NCBI RefSeq assembly: GCF_028372415.1
Contig: NC_092875.1
Span: 433,001,877-433,065,876 of the forward strand
Length of the DNA: 64,000 nt
Source: Notamacropus eugenii
Lineage: Eukaryota > Chordata > Mammalia > Diprotodontia > Macropodidae
Direction of reading: 5' to 3'
Position 1 is the stretch's first letter. Every line of letters begins with the position of its first letter. The notes beneath the pieces were generated by a model. That model ran no database searches, was not told the DNA's origin, and worked only from the letters and a program-made list of their open reading frames with translations. A program made the translations under genes and the position numbers. Shown here piece by piece: positions 22,301 through 34,166 of the stretch.

Positions 22301-22474
22301 AATCTAGTCAGTTGTCTTTACAAAGCGGGGAGCCATTTAAAAACTGTTTCTTCGTAACTGACTACATCTGACTCCTTATACTAATGACTGTTCCCTTTTA
22401 AGGACATGATTTGACCTGGAGTATATCTGAATTCATCCAACCATGAGCTGTTTGAAAATAGGCTCTTCAATGAC

Positions 22475-22660
22475 TGAATCACAGAATCTCAGCATGATGG
22501 AGATAGAAGGAAACTTGGAGGTTACCTAGTTCATTTGTAGACGAAATGAAGACCTAGAAATGTTAAGTGAATTGTCCAAATTCTCAGAAGTAGTCAATGA
22601 TGACACCAAAGTTAGAAGCTAGGTCTTCTTATTTCCAGCATGGGGCTCTTTGGCATCATG
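22475..22660 (-). mobile_element. MIR-type SINE
   Basis: 'gaatctcagcatgatggaga' to 'gacgaaatgaagacctagaa' and 'aattgtccaaattctcagaa', an inverted, strongly decayed MIR. Confidence 0.55.
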
Positions 22661-22814
22661 TGATACTGAGAAGGCATGATTTTTAAAATGAATTTGTAAA
22701 TAAAATCACATTTTCAGTAGACTAAGTGAGTTTTCTATTTAATAAAGGAATGCTATGGTGAATTCTTCAGGTCATTTATCTTTCGTGTAAATTCAGATTT
22801 ACTGCTTTTCCTCC

Positions 22815-23102
22815 TTCCCTTCCCTTCCTGGCTTCTCTGGCTTCTTTCAAGACTCAGTTTAAATCCCATCTCTTGTAGGAAGCCTTTGCTACTCGTCCCA
22901 GGTGCTAGTGCCTTCCCTCCGAGCTTAACTTTCTTTTACACTCTATATGTGTACATAGGTTTTTCTGGCATATTGTCTTTCCCATTAGAATGTGAGCTTT
23001 TTGAAGGCAGAGTCTTTGATCTTTGCCTTTCTTTGTATCCCCAGTGCGTAGTATGGTGTTTGGCCCATAGTAATCACTTTATAAATGTGCGTTGACTGAC
23101 AT
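22815..23102 (+). mobile_element. L2 LINE 3' end
   Basis: 'ttcaagactcagtttaaatc', 'ttgtaggaagcctttgctac', 'ttgaaggcagagtctttgat' and 'cccagtgcgtagtatggtgt' give the usual order of the L2 3' end, finishing with 'gcgttgactgac'. Confidence 0.85.
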
Positions 23103-23444
23103 TGGTCACCAAAACAAAATTCTATGGAGAATCCTTCCTTAGTCTTTTAATCTAGCAGATGCCAAGCTGCAAGTGGCAGGTCAGACCATTGGACCATGCT
23201 TCAATCCCAACTAGCCATCTACGCAGCAATCTTGTCATGCATTCTTCTATTGTCCACATGTTGAAGAGAGTATGGGGATGGGAAGATGAGGCTTTTACCT
23301 TCACTCTGGGAACACTGATCAAATCTTTAGTACCATGATTCCTGGAAAGGGTATGTCAATAAACTGACCTTTGTATCAACTCCCCATCCTTGTGACTCAC
23401 CCAGACATATCCTTCCCTGGCCACTACTCCATAGCTGAGTAGTC

Positions 23445-23545
23445 TTTATTAGATGTAAGCTCCTTGAGGGCATTCTTCAGGTCTAGTTAACTTTTGTAGC
23501 ATAGTGCTTAGTGCATAGTAGGAACTTAACAAATGCTTTTTTTGG
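23445..23545 (+). mobile_element. L2 LINE 3' tail
   Basis: 'gtaagctccttgagggcatt' and 'gtgcatagtaggaacttaac', a short L2 3' tail. Confidence 0.75.
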
Positions 23546-23569
23546 GGTTCATTTGTTTATTTGAATTAT

Positions 23570-23770
23570 GGTGGCCCAGGGGGAAAAAAAAACTTGGGCT
23601 AGGACTCAGGAAACCTTAATTCTGATGTCACTTCTGCCACTAATTACATGGACAAGATACTTGACCTCTCTGGTCTAGGTTTCCTCTTGAGAAAAATGAG
23701 GACGTTGGTCTAGGTGATCTTTAAGGTTCTCTTCAGCGCTAAAACTTTTTTTTGGTGTTCAAATTCTTTC
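23570..23770 (+). mobile_element. MIR/THER-type SINE
   Basis: 'ggactcaggaaaccttaatt' to 'gacctctctggtctaggttt' and 'gaggacgttggtctaggtga', in sense MIR order. Confidence 0.75.
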
Positions 23771-24129
23771 TCAAACAAATGCTTTCCTCGGTCTATTGGA
23801 TGCTCATAATCTGGTAGTGCTTAACATTACAATGTCTTTGATAACTACAAAAATGGAGCAAAAATGGATCAATTTCAAAAGATTCTAAGTCAATAATAAA
23901 GTATGGTTTCAATCTAGAGCCACAATTTGAGGCGAAAAGGCATCTTATGGTTTGTTCATGCTAGTAATCACATACTTGACAATGACAATAATACTAAGAA
24001 AGAGTTTAGAGCCCGTCTCAAATCTTTCTTATTCACCTGAAAATTGGAGGCTGCCCAGGCTTAACATAAAGAAGTTGCCAAGGATTTTACCAAAGATACC
24101 CTTTCTGAATTAGAAGAAGGTTAAGAACT
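23771..24129. other. Intergenic, no feature recognised
   Basis: No gene and no repeat recognised. Confidence 0.4.
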
Positions 24130-24310
24130 CCATTGACATGGAGGCAGGCCTATTTAATAGAAAGCACAGGAATCCTAGATTTGCTTCTTAAAGGCTGGTT
24201 GAGTTTGGGCCATTCACCTGTCTCAACTTTAGTTTCCTCATCTTCAAAATAGAGATTCAGATTGGCTGATCTCTGGAGTCCCTTCCAACTCTAGATCTGT
24301 CTCCATTTTC
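24130..24310 (+). mobile_element. MIR/THER-type SINE
   Basis: 'actttagtttcctcatcttc' followed by 'gctgatctctggagtccctt', the CORE and 3' part of a sense MIR. Confidence 0.7.
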
Positions 24311-24879
24311 CTTAATCTTCTTTGTCTTGATCCAGTGGTGATGATGTACTTTCTTTTAAAAAGATTCTACTTTTAAAATTTAATTTGCAACAGTCTGCCT
24401 GAGGCAAGGAGGGCATGCAATAAACTTGGTGTCGATTTCATGTTTTACAGAAGTTTGTAAAGCCTTAAAAAAAAATACGCTACTGATTTCTATGCTTTCA
24501 CCATATCAGCATGGCAAATATTTTTCAGAAATGACTAGACCTTAAATATTCTAATTCTGGCTATCTGGTTTAGGTGGGACCAGCGAAAACTCACCTGTGT
24601 CATACTTCTCTCCTTGTTTACCCCACTTCATTACTTTTTGCCAGTATTTTCTAATTGTTTCAGACAGAAGATAAGTTTGTCTTTCACTTAATAGCCCTCA
24701 GAACTCTTTGGGAGAAGAAACTGCATTACTTACCCTTCTCTATTTCTCATTTTTCTCTTTCAGTGCTGGGCATGAGATTGGTGCCTGATCATTCTTTTTG
24801 ACCTTTAAAATAAAAATCCATACTTAGTCTTATAATTTGGGTATATAACAAACTGGTCTCCATGATCTTACTATGGCTC
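24311..24879. other. Intergenic, no feature recognised
   Basis: No gene and no repeat recognised. Confidence 0.4.
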
Positions 24880-25080
24880 AGCTGAAAAGAGTGACTGAAA
24901 GGAATCATTAGTGTCAAATATTCCTTGCCACTACTTCACTGTGTGACATTGGGCAGATCACCTAACCACACTGGACACCATTCTTCTCATCAGTATAATG
25001 GGGACATTGGGTCGGATGATCTCTAAGATCCCCTTTGGCTCTGGCGGTCTCATTCAATGAGCAGAACAGAACTCCAGTAA
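24880..25080 (+). mobile_element. MIR/THER-type SINE
   Basis: 'cttcactgtgtgacattggg' followed by 'cggatgatctctaagatccc', a sense MIR. Confidence 0.75.
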
Positions 25081-25899
25081 ACATACATAGCATGGCAATG
25101 AGGCAAGAGGTATTTTAAGGAATGCTAAACTATTGAATTCTAATGTATTTTTACTTCTTTTGAATGTCTACACAATAAGCAAGGGGATGGTTGACACAGA
25201 ATAATGCAATGAGGGCAGTCCTTGATGTTATTCCACAGATTATCTGAAAAGCAACCCCTAGAGTTATACCTTAGGGCAATACTTTCCAATATTTTTCACT
25301 CTTTGAACCTCTTTCAACTATAACTAAAAATGTATTATAATCTCCCCATGGTAATTTAATATACTACTCACAATATTCTTTTATATTTATTCATCATCTG
25401 TTTACAATAATCATAACAGTAATTTTTGCTCAAAAGAGCCCCAAATTATAATTTACTTATATAATTCCAAAATGTTATTTCTTCTACAATTATAAAAACT
25501 CTAAAATAAAATAATAGAACTAATTACAAAATAATCACAAATATTTTATGTGGGACATTCTATAAGAATTAAGAAAATTAATCCAATAAAACTCCACATG
25601 CTTACTAACATCTACAAGACTTAATGTTATATTTCTTTATTTTACAAATTTTTGCTGAACAAGTGACATTTTTAATGAAATAGGCTACAGAGAGTTTTAA
25701 ATCTTGTTATACATAAAATTTATTTTTGTATTTTGATTTTTAAAACAATAAACTGAAGATATTTGTCCACTCAAATACATGGTAGAAAATGGTGACAGAA
25801 TTTTACAAGCTCTCTTAATGAGAAATGGAAATTTAGTTTTTCAATTTTTGCCAAAAATTTATGTGACTGTCACTTCCATATGATGTTTCTAGTCCAAAA
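25081..25899. other. AT-rich flank of the hAT relic
   Basis: Very AT-rich, no gene. It could include the 3' end of the hAT element, but no convincing terminal inverted repeat is seen. Confidence 0.35.
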
Positions 25900-27420
25900 T
25901 CCCTTGATATATCAATTAAATTGTCTTTTCATCATCCAGAGATTAAATGACATCTCAAATGCATTGTGAATCCAATTTAATTTATTGGGAATTTCAGGAA
26001 AATATTCATTAGAAGTTTCTTCCAAAAATTTCACATGATCATTGATGTCTTTCTTGACAGCATGATGCAAAGATAGTTCATTTTCTAATAAGATAATTAT
26101 AATAGTGCTTAGCACTTATGTAGTATTTTACAGATTTTATCTCGTTTTATCCTTACTGCAATCCTGAGAGAAAAGTGCTCTTTTCAACCCCCATTTTAAA
26201 GATTAGGAAACTGAGGTCTAAAGAGGGAATAATCAATTTGCTCACAGTCACACAGTAATTGTCTAATGTCAGACTTGAACTCAGGCCTTTCTGTCTTCAA
26301 GTCCCATGCTGGATTCACTGCCACTAGCTGCCAAGAGTGATGTAATGTGACAAAACATTCAATCCTATACTCCATTGTGTGGTTCCCAAACTTTAGTATC
26401 GCTTCTTAGTCACCGTGTTTTGTTGGTCTTGAACATTAAATATGTTTTTATTTGCAACCTGCAATGTGTTGAGTTAGTTAATTTTTGAGTATATGCTAAT
26501 CTTTGTGGCCATGTTATATCACTTGCACTCAGGTGAAATAAAAGGGTCATTAAAGAGAGCAACAATTCTTTCTTCAACTCAAATAGATAAATAGTAACTG
26601 TCATGGAAAAGCCATTTGAAATCTTTCTGTGTTAGCAATGTAACATGCTCACTGTCCATCTAGCTGCATAAAATGGCAAACCGTCAACAGTTAATGTATC
26701 TTGATTTTGTAAAATTAATTGTTTTGACAGTTAATCCAACATGCTCTTAAGCTGTTGTAGCATTCTTGTTCGTATCAAAACTTGTTTATGCATGCTGCAG
26801 TGTGTCCATGATGTATTTGTATTAAGTTTTTAATACATGAAGCAACACCCCCAATTTTCTCATTGATTTTGCTCCATCTGTGCAAATTCTGCAAGAGAAT
26901 AAATTGATTTGTTTTCCTTCAAAGTATGAGTTAATTAGATTAAAAATGTCTTTTCCACTTGTACATCCTGTTAATGGATAACAAAGCAGCATATTTTCCT
27001 CCACTTCACTATAATGCAGACACCTTACAAATATAATTAAAATTGCTAAGATATAAACATCATTTGTCTTATTTAATTTCAAAGTATATATGTCACTTCT
27101 AAAATTATTTCTATAACTGATTTAACATCATTGGTCATATCCTTCCAATGAGACACTGTATTATTAGAAACAGGTAGCTTCGCTAGTTTCTTAATGGAAT
27201 CATCTCCAGACATACCTGTGACAATTTCTTTGGCAAATTAAAAAAATTAGTTTTTCTGCAATTTGAAACCTAATGAAATATGAAGTCTGAAGCACTTCTC
27301 CACTTCCTTGTCTATTCACAGAAAGAGATGAATCAATATTTCATGTTTTCAAATCTTGTTCTTTCCACTTGAAAAATCAACATAGCTTTCATATTTTGAT
27401 TGTAAATATCATGACATAAG
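25900..27420 (-). pseudogene. Decayed hAT-superfamily transposase (ZBED5/FAM200/SCAND3-like)
   Basis: Read 3' to 5' in the window, the pieces fall in the order of a hAT transposase. About 27225-27110 gives 'LPVSNNTVSHWKDM', matching the 'VPLSNDTVSRRI'-type segment. About 27078-26822 gives 'MLLCYPLTGCTSGKDIFNLI' and, after it, 'CRICTDGAKSM', the RNase-H-like 'CTDGA.AM' motif. About 26745-26600 gives 'INFTKSRYINC', a stop, then 'RFAILCSWMDSEHVTLL', equivalent to 'VNFIKSRPLNSRLFALLC'. About 26590-26410 carries 'FELKKELL' and 'QRLAY'. About 26020-25950 gives 'LNWIHNAFEM', resembling the 'WIRNPF' segment near the C-terminus. Stops and frameshifts are present throughout and a SINE sits at about 26105-26335. 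A dead DNA-transposon copy or a dead host-derived paralogue would look alike here. No introns or promoter are evident. Confidence 0.75.
26105..26335 (-). mobile_element. MIR/THER-type SINE nested in the hAT relic
   Basis: 'ttaggaaactgaggtctaaa', 'ctcacagtcacacagtaatt' and 'gacttgaactcaggcctttc' give an inverted CORE-SINE that separates the middle from the C-terminal piece of the hAT transposase remnant. Confidence 0.8.
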
Positions 27421-28849
27421 AGAAAGTTTTAAGGTGCTATTTGAAAGAAATCCACAAATTACACATTGCTGCTGTGAATATTCAATATCTTCAAGAAACA
27501 AAAAAACTAAATGTATTCTTCAGTATATTTCCTATTTTTCATGCCTTTGGTAATATAGGTGTCTTGAAAGTCTTTACGTGTTACTTCTGCCTACCTAATG
27601 ATTTTTACTCATTTCCTGAGTCTGAATAAATATTTTGAAATTCCTCATTAACACAGTTTTCAATATTCTTTTTTTTCATACACTTCTAGTCTTTCCCCAG
27701 CAATCTACTGGGGCTGCTATAATTAAAAAAGCATTTCTTCATACATGATACTCAGTAAATATATAATAATACTGTACCAGTACAATTAATGGAAATGTGT
27801 ATTTCTCTAAGTCACTTTATTTCTCAGCAACAAGCAGGCATAGTGACACATCCCCACAGCTAAACACTGCCATTATCAGCACCCACAGACTCTGGAAGAG
27901 AAAGGTTGATTAGGCATAACCAGTGGACAAATATCAATAGCTAGTTGTGATATAAAATATGTATTTTCTACTAAAGACAAACATTGCATTAAATGATAAA
28001 TGTACTTATGGTACAATTGCATATATTGTTTCATTGTTTACACTGCTAACACAAGCTAACTGTTGTAAAGAAATAATTTCTTCAGATATGACTTTCTTCT
28101 CTTCTCCCACTGGCATGCTGATACTGCCCATATATTCTCACAGAAACTCTACTCACCAGTGTTGCCAATTTGTTCACTTGAAAATTCTCCAAACAGTAAA
28201 ATAAATGGAAGATAAGTTTAAACCAGAAAACAGTGTTAAGACTGCAGTGAGATTCATTGTGAGATTTATTTCTCCAGAATGCTTGTGAGGTTCTGTGAAC
28301 ATTCCAAGGTGGCTTATAATGTACATCATGATTTTCAAACAGTGTGACATTTGCATTACTAGGGTGCAAATGTAGCATCTTGATCACATAATTATAGAAA
28401 TGATGAGGTATGATTAGAGGGTAAAATGGGGCATGAGGGAATTACTCTGGTACAGTATACAGAACACAGATGAGGGTATGTCTGACAGTCTCTTAGGAAT
28501 CTGTGCTCAAGTAGCAAATCATTGTTTGGAAACAATTTGATGACTGGTTGAAAAACTAGAAGAATTATATTGCACTTACATGTGGTAAGAGTTTGATTTA
28601 ATCACCGCACAATCATGAAAATTGCTGTACATATGATAATGGCAGAATCATTGTAGAAAAAACTATAATGCTTCAAACATGCTTATGTTTATTGCTATCG
28701 AGAAAAATACATATGTAATATAATTGGACAATTACTACTTAATTTGCAATTAGATAATTTTTAGTGTGAACTTCTTGGACTATTTTTGGGAGCCCTGCAG
28801 GGTTTCTAAACTACTAAATAGGAACCATTATTTTAGGGAATAGCTGGAA
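27421..28849. other. AT-rich intergenic, no gene recognised
   Basis: No protein-like open frame. It may include the 5' end of the hAT element, but no terminal repeat is evident. Confidence 0.4.
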
Positions 28850-29260
28850 TAGTGGGAACTTGCATACTTACATGGATTGAAATCAATCTAGGGTCAGGTT
28901 TCCAATAGAATCCTACAGGGCTTTGTACTGTTTGATATTTTCATTGGTGACTTGAGTGAAAACATGGATGGCATACTTATTGGCATACTTATTGGCCAAA
29001 ATTATGAAGAATGGTTAATACATTAAAAGACAAAAGTCAATTTCCCTAAAGATCTTGAAAGGAAAGCATAATCAGCCCAAACTAAGAAAATGAAATATAA
29101 CAATAGCCTGAATTTATAGAATGATGATAATTTAAATTTCCAGAACATTTCAGGTTTACAAAGAACTTTTCAGGGATAATCAGCTGGACAACTATCTGCA
29201 ATTCTGATTTGCTACAATCTCAAAAAGCTCCACAGGACAAGGCATTTTTAAAAAAAGCCT
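28850..29260 (+). mobile_element. CR1-clade LINE (L3-like) reverse-transcriptase fragment
   Basis: 'gtttccaatagaatcctaca' and 'gatattttcattggtgactt' match the L3 segment encoding '..PQG.VL.P.LF.IFI.DL', followed by 'gaaaacatggatggcatact'. A duplicated 'ggcatacttatt' (at about 28971 and 28983) is a small tandem repeat. Old and broken. Confidence 0.55.
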
Positions 29261-29919
29261 TAGGCTGCATTAATCAGAGCATATTGCCTAGGATAAGACA
29301 GTAATTTATTAGTCTTACTGTTGTCTGTTTTTTTTTTTTTTTACCAACTACATTGGAACTCTGTGTTCTATTTGAAGAATCTTGTTTGCATGGTGGACCA
29401 CGAACAGAGGAGGGTAGCTGGGATAGGGAAAGGGAACTAGGTTTTAAGAAGAAGAATGGAAAGAGCTGAGGACTTTTAGAGTATAGAAAAATAATACTAA
29501 AATATTTGGGCATAACAGTTCTTCCACAAGAAATCTGGAAGTGGATTGAGACTTTACAATAATTACTAGCTAATGTTTATATAGTTCCTTAAGGTTTACA
29601 AAGCATTTAAAATATGTATTTCATTTGATTATCAACCAATTCTGTGAATACAGTAGGTAGTAGAAACATGATATTTGCTAGAACCAATTAAGAGAAGTAG
29701 ATTTGGGGTCATTTTATATTACAAATGTAATAGAGAGTGGCACCCTACATGACCCTCTCAGATTGTGGTGTCTAATGTGGCAACTGTACCCTTCTTCACA
29801 CTCTCTGGACTCACTCATTCACCCTATCTTACACTCATACTGGAAGGTCTTGGGGAAGGGATAGGCTTTTCTGGGGTAGACTATGGACATGATCATGTTT
29901 TGCACTCCTAGGGACAACC

Positions 29920-29921
<2 letters not shown>
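29261..29921. other. Intergenic with an old MIR-like stretch
   Basis: No gene. About 29565-29680 has 'ttccttaaggtttacaaagc' and looks like an inverted MIR-type fragment. Confidence 0.45.
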
Positions 29922-29966
<45 letters not shown>

Positions 29967-29980
29967 TTGTGTGTGGTGTG
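29922..29980. repeat. (GT)n microsatellite
   Basis: TG run with a few substitutions towards its right end. Confidence 0.95.
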
Positions 29981-30059
29981 GATATACTTCTACTACTCAC
30001 CACCATATTTCTTGAGCCCCCACTGGTGTACTTCCCATTTAAAAATCAATCCTAATAAT

Positions 30060-30690
30060 GATAATTCTTTTTTAAATAATATTTTATATTTCCCTCTGAT
30101 TACATGTCAAAATAATTTGTAACCTTTTTTAAGTTCAAATTCTATTCTTCCTACCTTCCTCAATTTTCTGAGATGGTAAACAATCTGCTGTAGCTTATAT
30201 ATGTGAAATCATGTAAAACATTTCCATATTAGTCATTTTTTAGAAAGATTCAAGAAGAAGGAGAGAGAGAGACACAGAGAGCGAGAGAGACAGAGACAGA
30301 GACAGAGACAGAGACAAAGACAGAGACAGAAAGAGAGAGAAGTAGTATGCTTTAGTCTGTATTAAGATAAGGTCAGTTCTTTCTCTGGAGGCAGATAGCA
30401 TTTTTCTTCATGAGCCCTTTGAAATTCTCTTGGATAGAGGAGAATACCTGTCATTCACAGTTCTTCATTGTACAATATTGCTGTTCCTGTGTACAATATT
30501 TCATATGGCATAAGTTCATGTAAGTCTTTTCATATTTTTCTGAAATCATCCTGCTTGTCATTTCTTATAGTTTAATATTCCATCATAATCATATACCACA
30601 ACTTGTTCGGCCATTTCCTAATTGATGGACATCTCCTCAATGTCCAATTCTTAGCCACCACAAAAAACTGCTATGAATAAATAATGATAA
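30060..30690 (-). mobile_element. L1 3' end (3' UTR and end of ORF2), antisense
   Basis: Antisense L1 signatures: 'catgtaaaacatttccatat' (about 30211), 'cataccacaacttgttcggc'-type sequence (about 30592) and 'aattgatggacatctcctca' (about 30620). The last two are the reverse complement of the 'PSIGEWLNKLCY' region seen in sense at 10.43 kb. A GA/GACA microsatellite interrupts it. Confidence 0.8.
30258..30342. repeat. (GA)/(GACAGA)n microsatellite
   Basis: Purine-rich simple repeat of GAGA and GACAGA units inside the L1 3' UTR. Confidence 0.95.
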
Positions 30691-30699
30691 TTCTTAAAC

Positions 30700-31530
30700 A
30701 TAATCTATTTATTAAACAAGAAGGAGAAAGCAAGAATAATCAAAACATAACTTTTACTCAATAGATGACAAAAGAAGGAATACTCTACCTGATAATCTTG
30801 GCCCATACTCTTCTATCAATCCAAATAGTATCCAAGGGGCATAGGGAGCACACATTTATACAAACTAAGTAGGGAAGTACAGATGTAGGGAAATCCATGT
30901 ACCTAGGGCAACTCACTACTCTGGACTACAGGCCTTGCTACCCTTAGTTTCTCTAGGGAGTAGCCTTCACTGTATGTTACCTGCTAGGCAAAATTGCTTC
31001 CCTGTTACTTGCTTTCCTTCTGGTCTATATAGTGCTCATACTAGACAAAGCTGCTTCTCTGCCACTCACAGGCCATGCAAACACTATTAGGTTCTTTCAA
31101 TAATGAAGCATTATTTTACTCTAAATGAGGCAACAGCTTTCAAGATATATCCCCTTGGCTGGTCACTGAAGCAGCATTAAGCTCTTTAGGGGCAAGCTGT
31201 CACTTAAGCTGGAGAATTGCAAAGCTCTTCAGTTACGCTCTGTGATGTCCAAGAAATTTCTCCCCCTCAATCTGAATAGGGCAGGAGAGAGCAATAGAGC
31301 CAAGTCCCTAAAGGGTTCCCATTTTCTCAGGATGAGGTTTGTAGGACAAAGAGCTTAGCTGACTTGTCACAGAGAAGTAGGATTCAGTTCTCCTCCAGTG
31401 AGTATTCAGGTTGCAGAGCCTACTGGGTTTTAGTCAGTTCTCTTAAGTAACACAGGTGTAAGCAGCTGCTCTTATCTCTGGATTTTCCTTTGCTGCTTTC
31501 AAGCAGCACAAGAGAGTCTCTACCATCAAC
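30700..31530. other. Intergenic, unclassified
   Basis: No gene. A slightly higher-GC block between two antisense L1 3' ends. It could be an old LTR or unique DNA; I recognise no boundary. Confidence 0.35.
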
Positions 31531-31539
31531 TCCTATCTT

Positions 31540-31960
31540 TTTTTAGATAAATTTCTTAAAATTAGCATGCGTTTATTTTCTTTCTCCTACATTTTCCTTC
31601 CTACCTAAGAAAAAAAAGAAAACAAATTCCCACATGGACTATGTCCAAAAATGTCTCCTTCTGTACCCTCAAGTACGTCACTTTTCTGTGAGGGAGTAGC
31701 TGTAGCATTCTTCAACATTGACCCTCTGGAATCATGACTAGTCATTACACTGATCAGAGTTCTTAAGTCTTTCAGAGTTGTTCATTTTTACAATGTTGGT
31801 GTTATCATATGAATCGTTGTCCTTGTTCTGATCAATTTGCTTTGTATCAGTTCATACAAAGTCTTCTGAGGTTTCTCTGAAATTATCTCCATTTTCTTTA
31901 GAATGATAGTATTCTATTTACAATCACAAGCTTCTTTCTTTAAGCAACTTCTTGTCTTCT
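31540..31960 (-). mobile_element. L1 3' end, antisense
   Basis: 'acaaattcccacatggacta', 'tctggaatcatgactagtca' and 'tcagttcatacaaagtcttc' follow the antisense order of a marsupial L1 3' end. It is a different subfamily from the copy at 30.06-30.69 kb, judging by its 3' UTR. Confidence 0.7.
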
Positions 31961-32639
31961 CATTCCCTTCAGTATTGGTTTCTCATTTTCCTTATCACTT
32001 TTAGCTCCTCCTTTGGTTGCTTGTAATGCCCGAATAAAGGCCTTCTCATAGGCAGTGATCCATATCTACCTCAGATTAAAAACCCAAAGCCCACAGTGCC
32101 ATCAGGTATAGTAAATTACAAATTTTCTCACAGTCCTCCTAACAGCTTTTGATTTCTAGTCTGTCAGCTATCTCCTTCAAAAATCCAAAAATAGTCCTTG
32201 TAATCAAGCTGACAGACAACAATTTACTGTAACCACCCCCCATCTTCAGCAGTGCCTTTGAGTTGTTTTCAAGTATATCCTTTCAGTACATTTATCTGAA
32301 GGTCACTTTTCTTCTCAAGTCGTCAGAATTGTCTTAAGATGATTTTCTTATGTGGCTTTTGTTTTTCATTCCCTTTCAGCAAATGCCCACATATGAAAAG
32401 CACAGTACCTTGCCTAATGGAGAACTTAAAATTTTTCAGTGCAGGTCAAAAATGGAAAGAGCAGTTTCATGAGGTGGCATGCATCCTACCACTGGAAGTC
32501 TTCAAGCAGAGGCTGGTAGGGTACACATATTTCAAAGGTGGTGCAGAGCAGGTTTCTGCATTGGGTGGATTAACACTCTCAATTATTAAGTTCTGCTGAA
32601 ATATTTCTTGCATCTTTCCTCTACTTTCCAGTCTTGTCT
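31961..32639. other. Intergenic, no feature recognised
   Basis: The open frame 32339-32599 has no recognisable domain. Confidence 0.4.
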
Positions 32640-33300
32640 GCAACCACCCTAGATTAGGTTTTCATTGCCCCTGACCTGGAGCAATTCCTGACCTGTTCAT
32701 GCTCCTCCCCTAAACTCTTCCTTGTCGTCACTCCCTACCCCCATCCATTCTGGACACTACTGTTGCATCTATCTTCCTAAATCATTTTTCTGATCATGTT
32801 AACATGCCCCACTCCATGAAAAAAATCTTCACTCTTTCTGCAGTGCCTCAGCTTGGCATCCAAGTCCAAATTTTCTTTCAGTCTCATTCCCCTTCCACAC
32901 TCCCCTTCATATTTTATAGGCCAGCCAGACAAGGCAACTGCTCTTTCCTTAATGTACCTTTCCCTTTCCCTTCTTCACAGACTTTTATGCTATTCACTCC
33001 ACCCAGAATTCCCTCTCCGGGCCTACTGAAAGTTTTCCTATCCTTCAAAGCCTAGTTCAAATGTTTTCTGTTTCATGAAGCTTTCCCTGATATCTTCTAT
33101 CTACTTTATTTCTTTGTTTCCTCTGGATCTATATGCCCTTCATGACTCCTCTCTTCTGACTCATCACACTCTACCTCCTAAGACAGGCATTTGTGTTCTT
33201 GGAATCTCATTCTACAAGATTATCACTTCCACAAGAGTAGAACTATGTCTTCTTCACACTTGTCTCCTCAACATGCCTTGGCTCAGCAGTTTTTGACACT
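32640..33300 (+). mobile_element. L2-type LINE 3' region
   Basis: 'gcagtgcctcagcttggcat', 'ccttcaaagcctagttcaaa' and 'ttcatgaagctttccctgat' are in L2 3' order. Strongly diverged. Open frames at 32804-33055 and 33075-33296 are remnants, not genes. Confidence 0.6.
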
Positions 33301-33706
33301 GGTTTCAGGGAAAGTCAGAGGACAAGAAAATTTGAATGAGCAGGGCAATTAATTTGGTTCCTTCTCAGCTTGTTACCTGATTTCGTTTCAGCTCTGAGAT
33401 TAGTCTCTTTCTTTTTGGCTGATTGAGTATTTGTTACTAGCGTATAGGCAGCCAGACCTTTATGGAGTAACCAACCAGGTAATATAATGAACTATAAAAA
33501 CTTATGCCATTAAAAAGACATTAAAACAGCGGGCATGTGGGGCAAAAAGCAGGCCCTCACATGAGAGCATCTTGAACTGTCTGGGCACAAAAATGGGCAT
33601 CATTAAACCATTTTAAAAGGTGAACAGAAGTAAGAGAAGGGAAGTGTAAAAAAGGTTAAAAAAAGGGTAATTTGTTACTACCTGGTTAAATTATCTATCT
33701 ATCCAT
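33301..33706. other. Intergenic, no feature recognised
   Basis: No gene or nameable repeat. Confidence 0.4.
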
Positions 33707-33814
33707 GTGTAGGTAAGCTTGCAGAAGTATATATACATTTGTATGTCACAAAGGGTCTTGAAGGGATGCAAAATGCCGCAAAATGTATATACACATATAT
33801 AAGCTTACCCACAC
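33707..33814. repeat. Inverted repeat, 34-bp arms around a 40-base loop
   Basis: The left arm 33707-33740 and the reverse complement of the right arm 33781-33814 agree at 28 of 34 positions, including the shared cores 'ggtaagctt' and 'atatacattt'. A single-strand copy could fold into an imperfect hairpin. It lies about 330 bases beyond the proposed ST8SIA3 polyadenylation site, at the start of an AT-rich tract. Confidence 0.8.
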
Positions 33815-33995
33815 ACAAATATATGTGCAAATATAAATATTTAGTTTATTTTATAATAAATTATATATTTATATATGCAATATATAAAAATATACAATAT
33901 AATATAACAATTTTATAATATATTATAAATAACATATTTATAATAAAATAAACATATAAATTATATTTGTGTGTACATATGTATATACACAAAAT
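33815..33995. repeat. AT-rich low-complexity tract
   Basis: Almost pure A/T with TATATA and AATATA units. Confidence 0.9.
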
Positions 33996-34160
33996 AGTGT
34001 ACTGCTTGTAGTAGATGTTCATACTTTCTTGTACAATCTTCCCTATTTTTCCTCTCTTGAGATGCTTCCGAATATTGATGATTTAATTTTAAAAAAAGAA
34101 AATGACAACAAAAAAGAAGACCAAGGCACCTAAGTTACTTTCCAATGCACAAGAAAACGG

Positions 34161-34166
34161 TTTATT
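34161..34166 (-). terminator. ST8SIA3: Proposed ST8SIA3 polyadenylation signal (AATAAA)
   Basis: On the minus strand a canonical AATAAA is followed 15 bases later by a CA dinucleotide (cleavage near 34146) and then by a G/T- and T-rich downstream element containing 'ggtcttcttttttgttgtca'. This is the full arrangement of a strong polyadenylation site. Assigning it to ST8SIA3 is inference: it lies about 11.6 kb past the stop codon, with no other minus-strand gene between. Confidence 0.5.

Noticed and set aside
26371-26400. A hAT terminal inverted repeat ('tgtggttcccaaacttta')
   Set aside because: It lies in the middle of the transposase remnant, not at an end, and no matching inverted partner was found.
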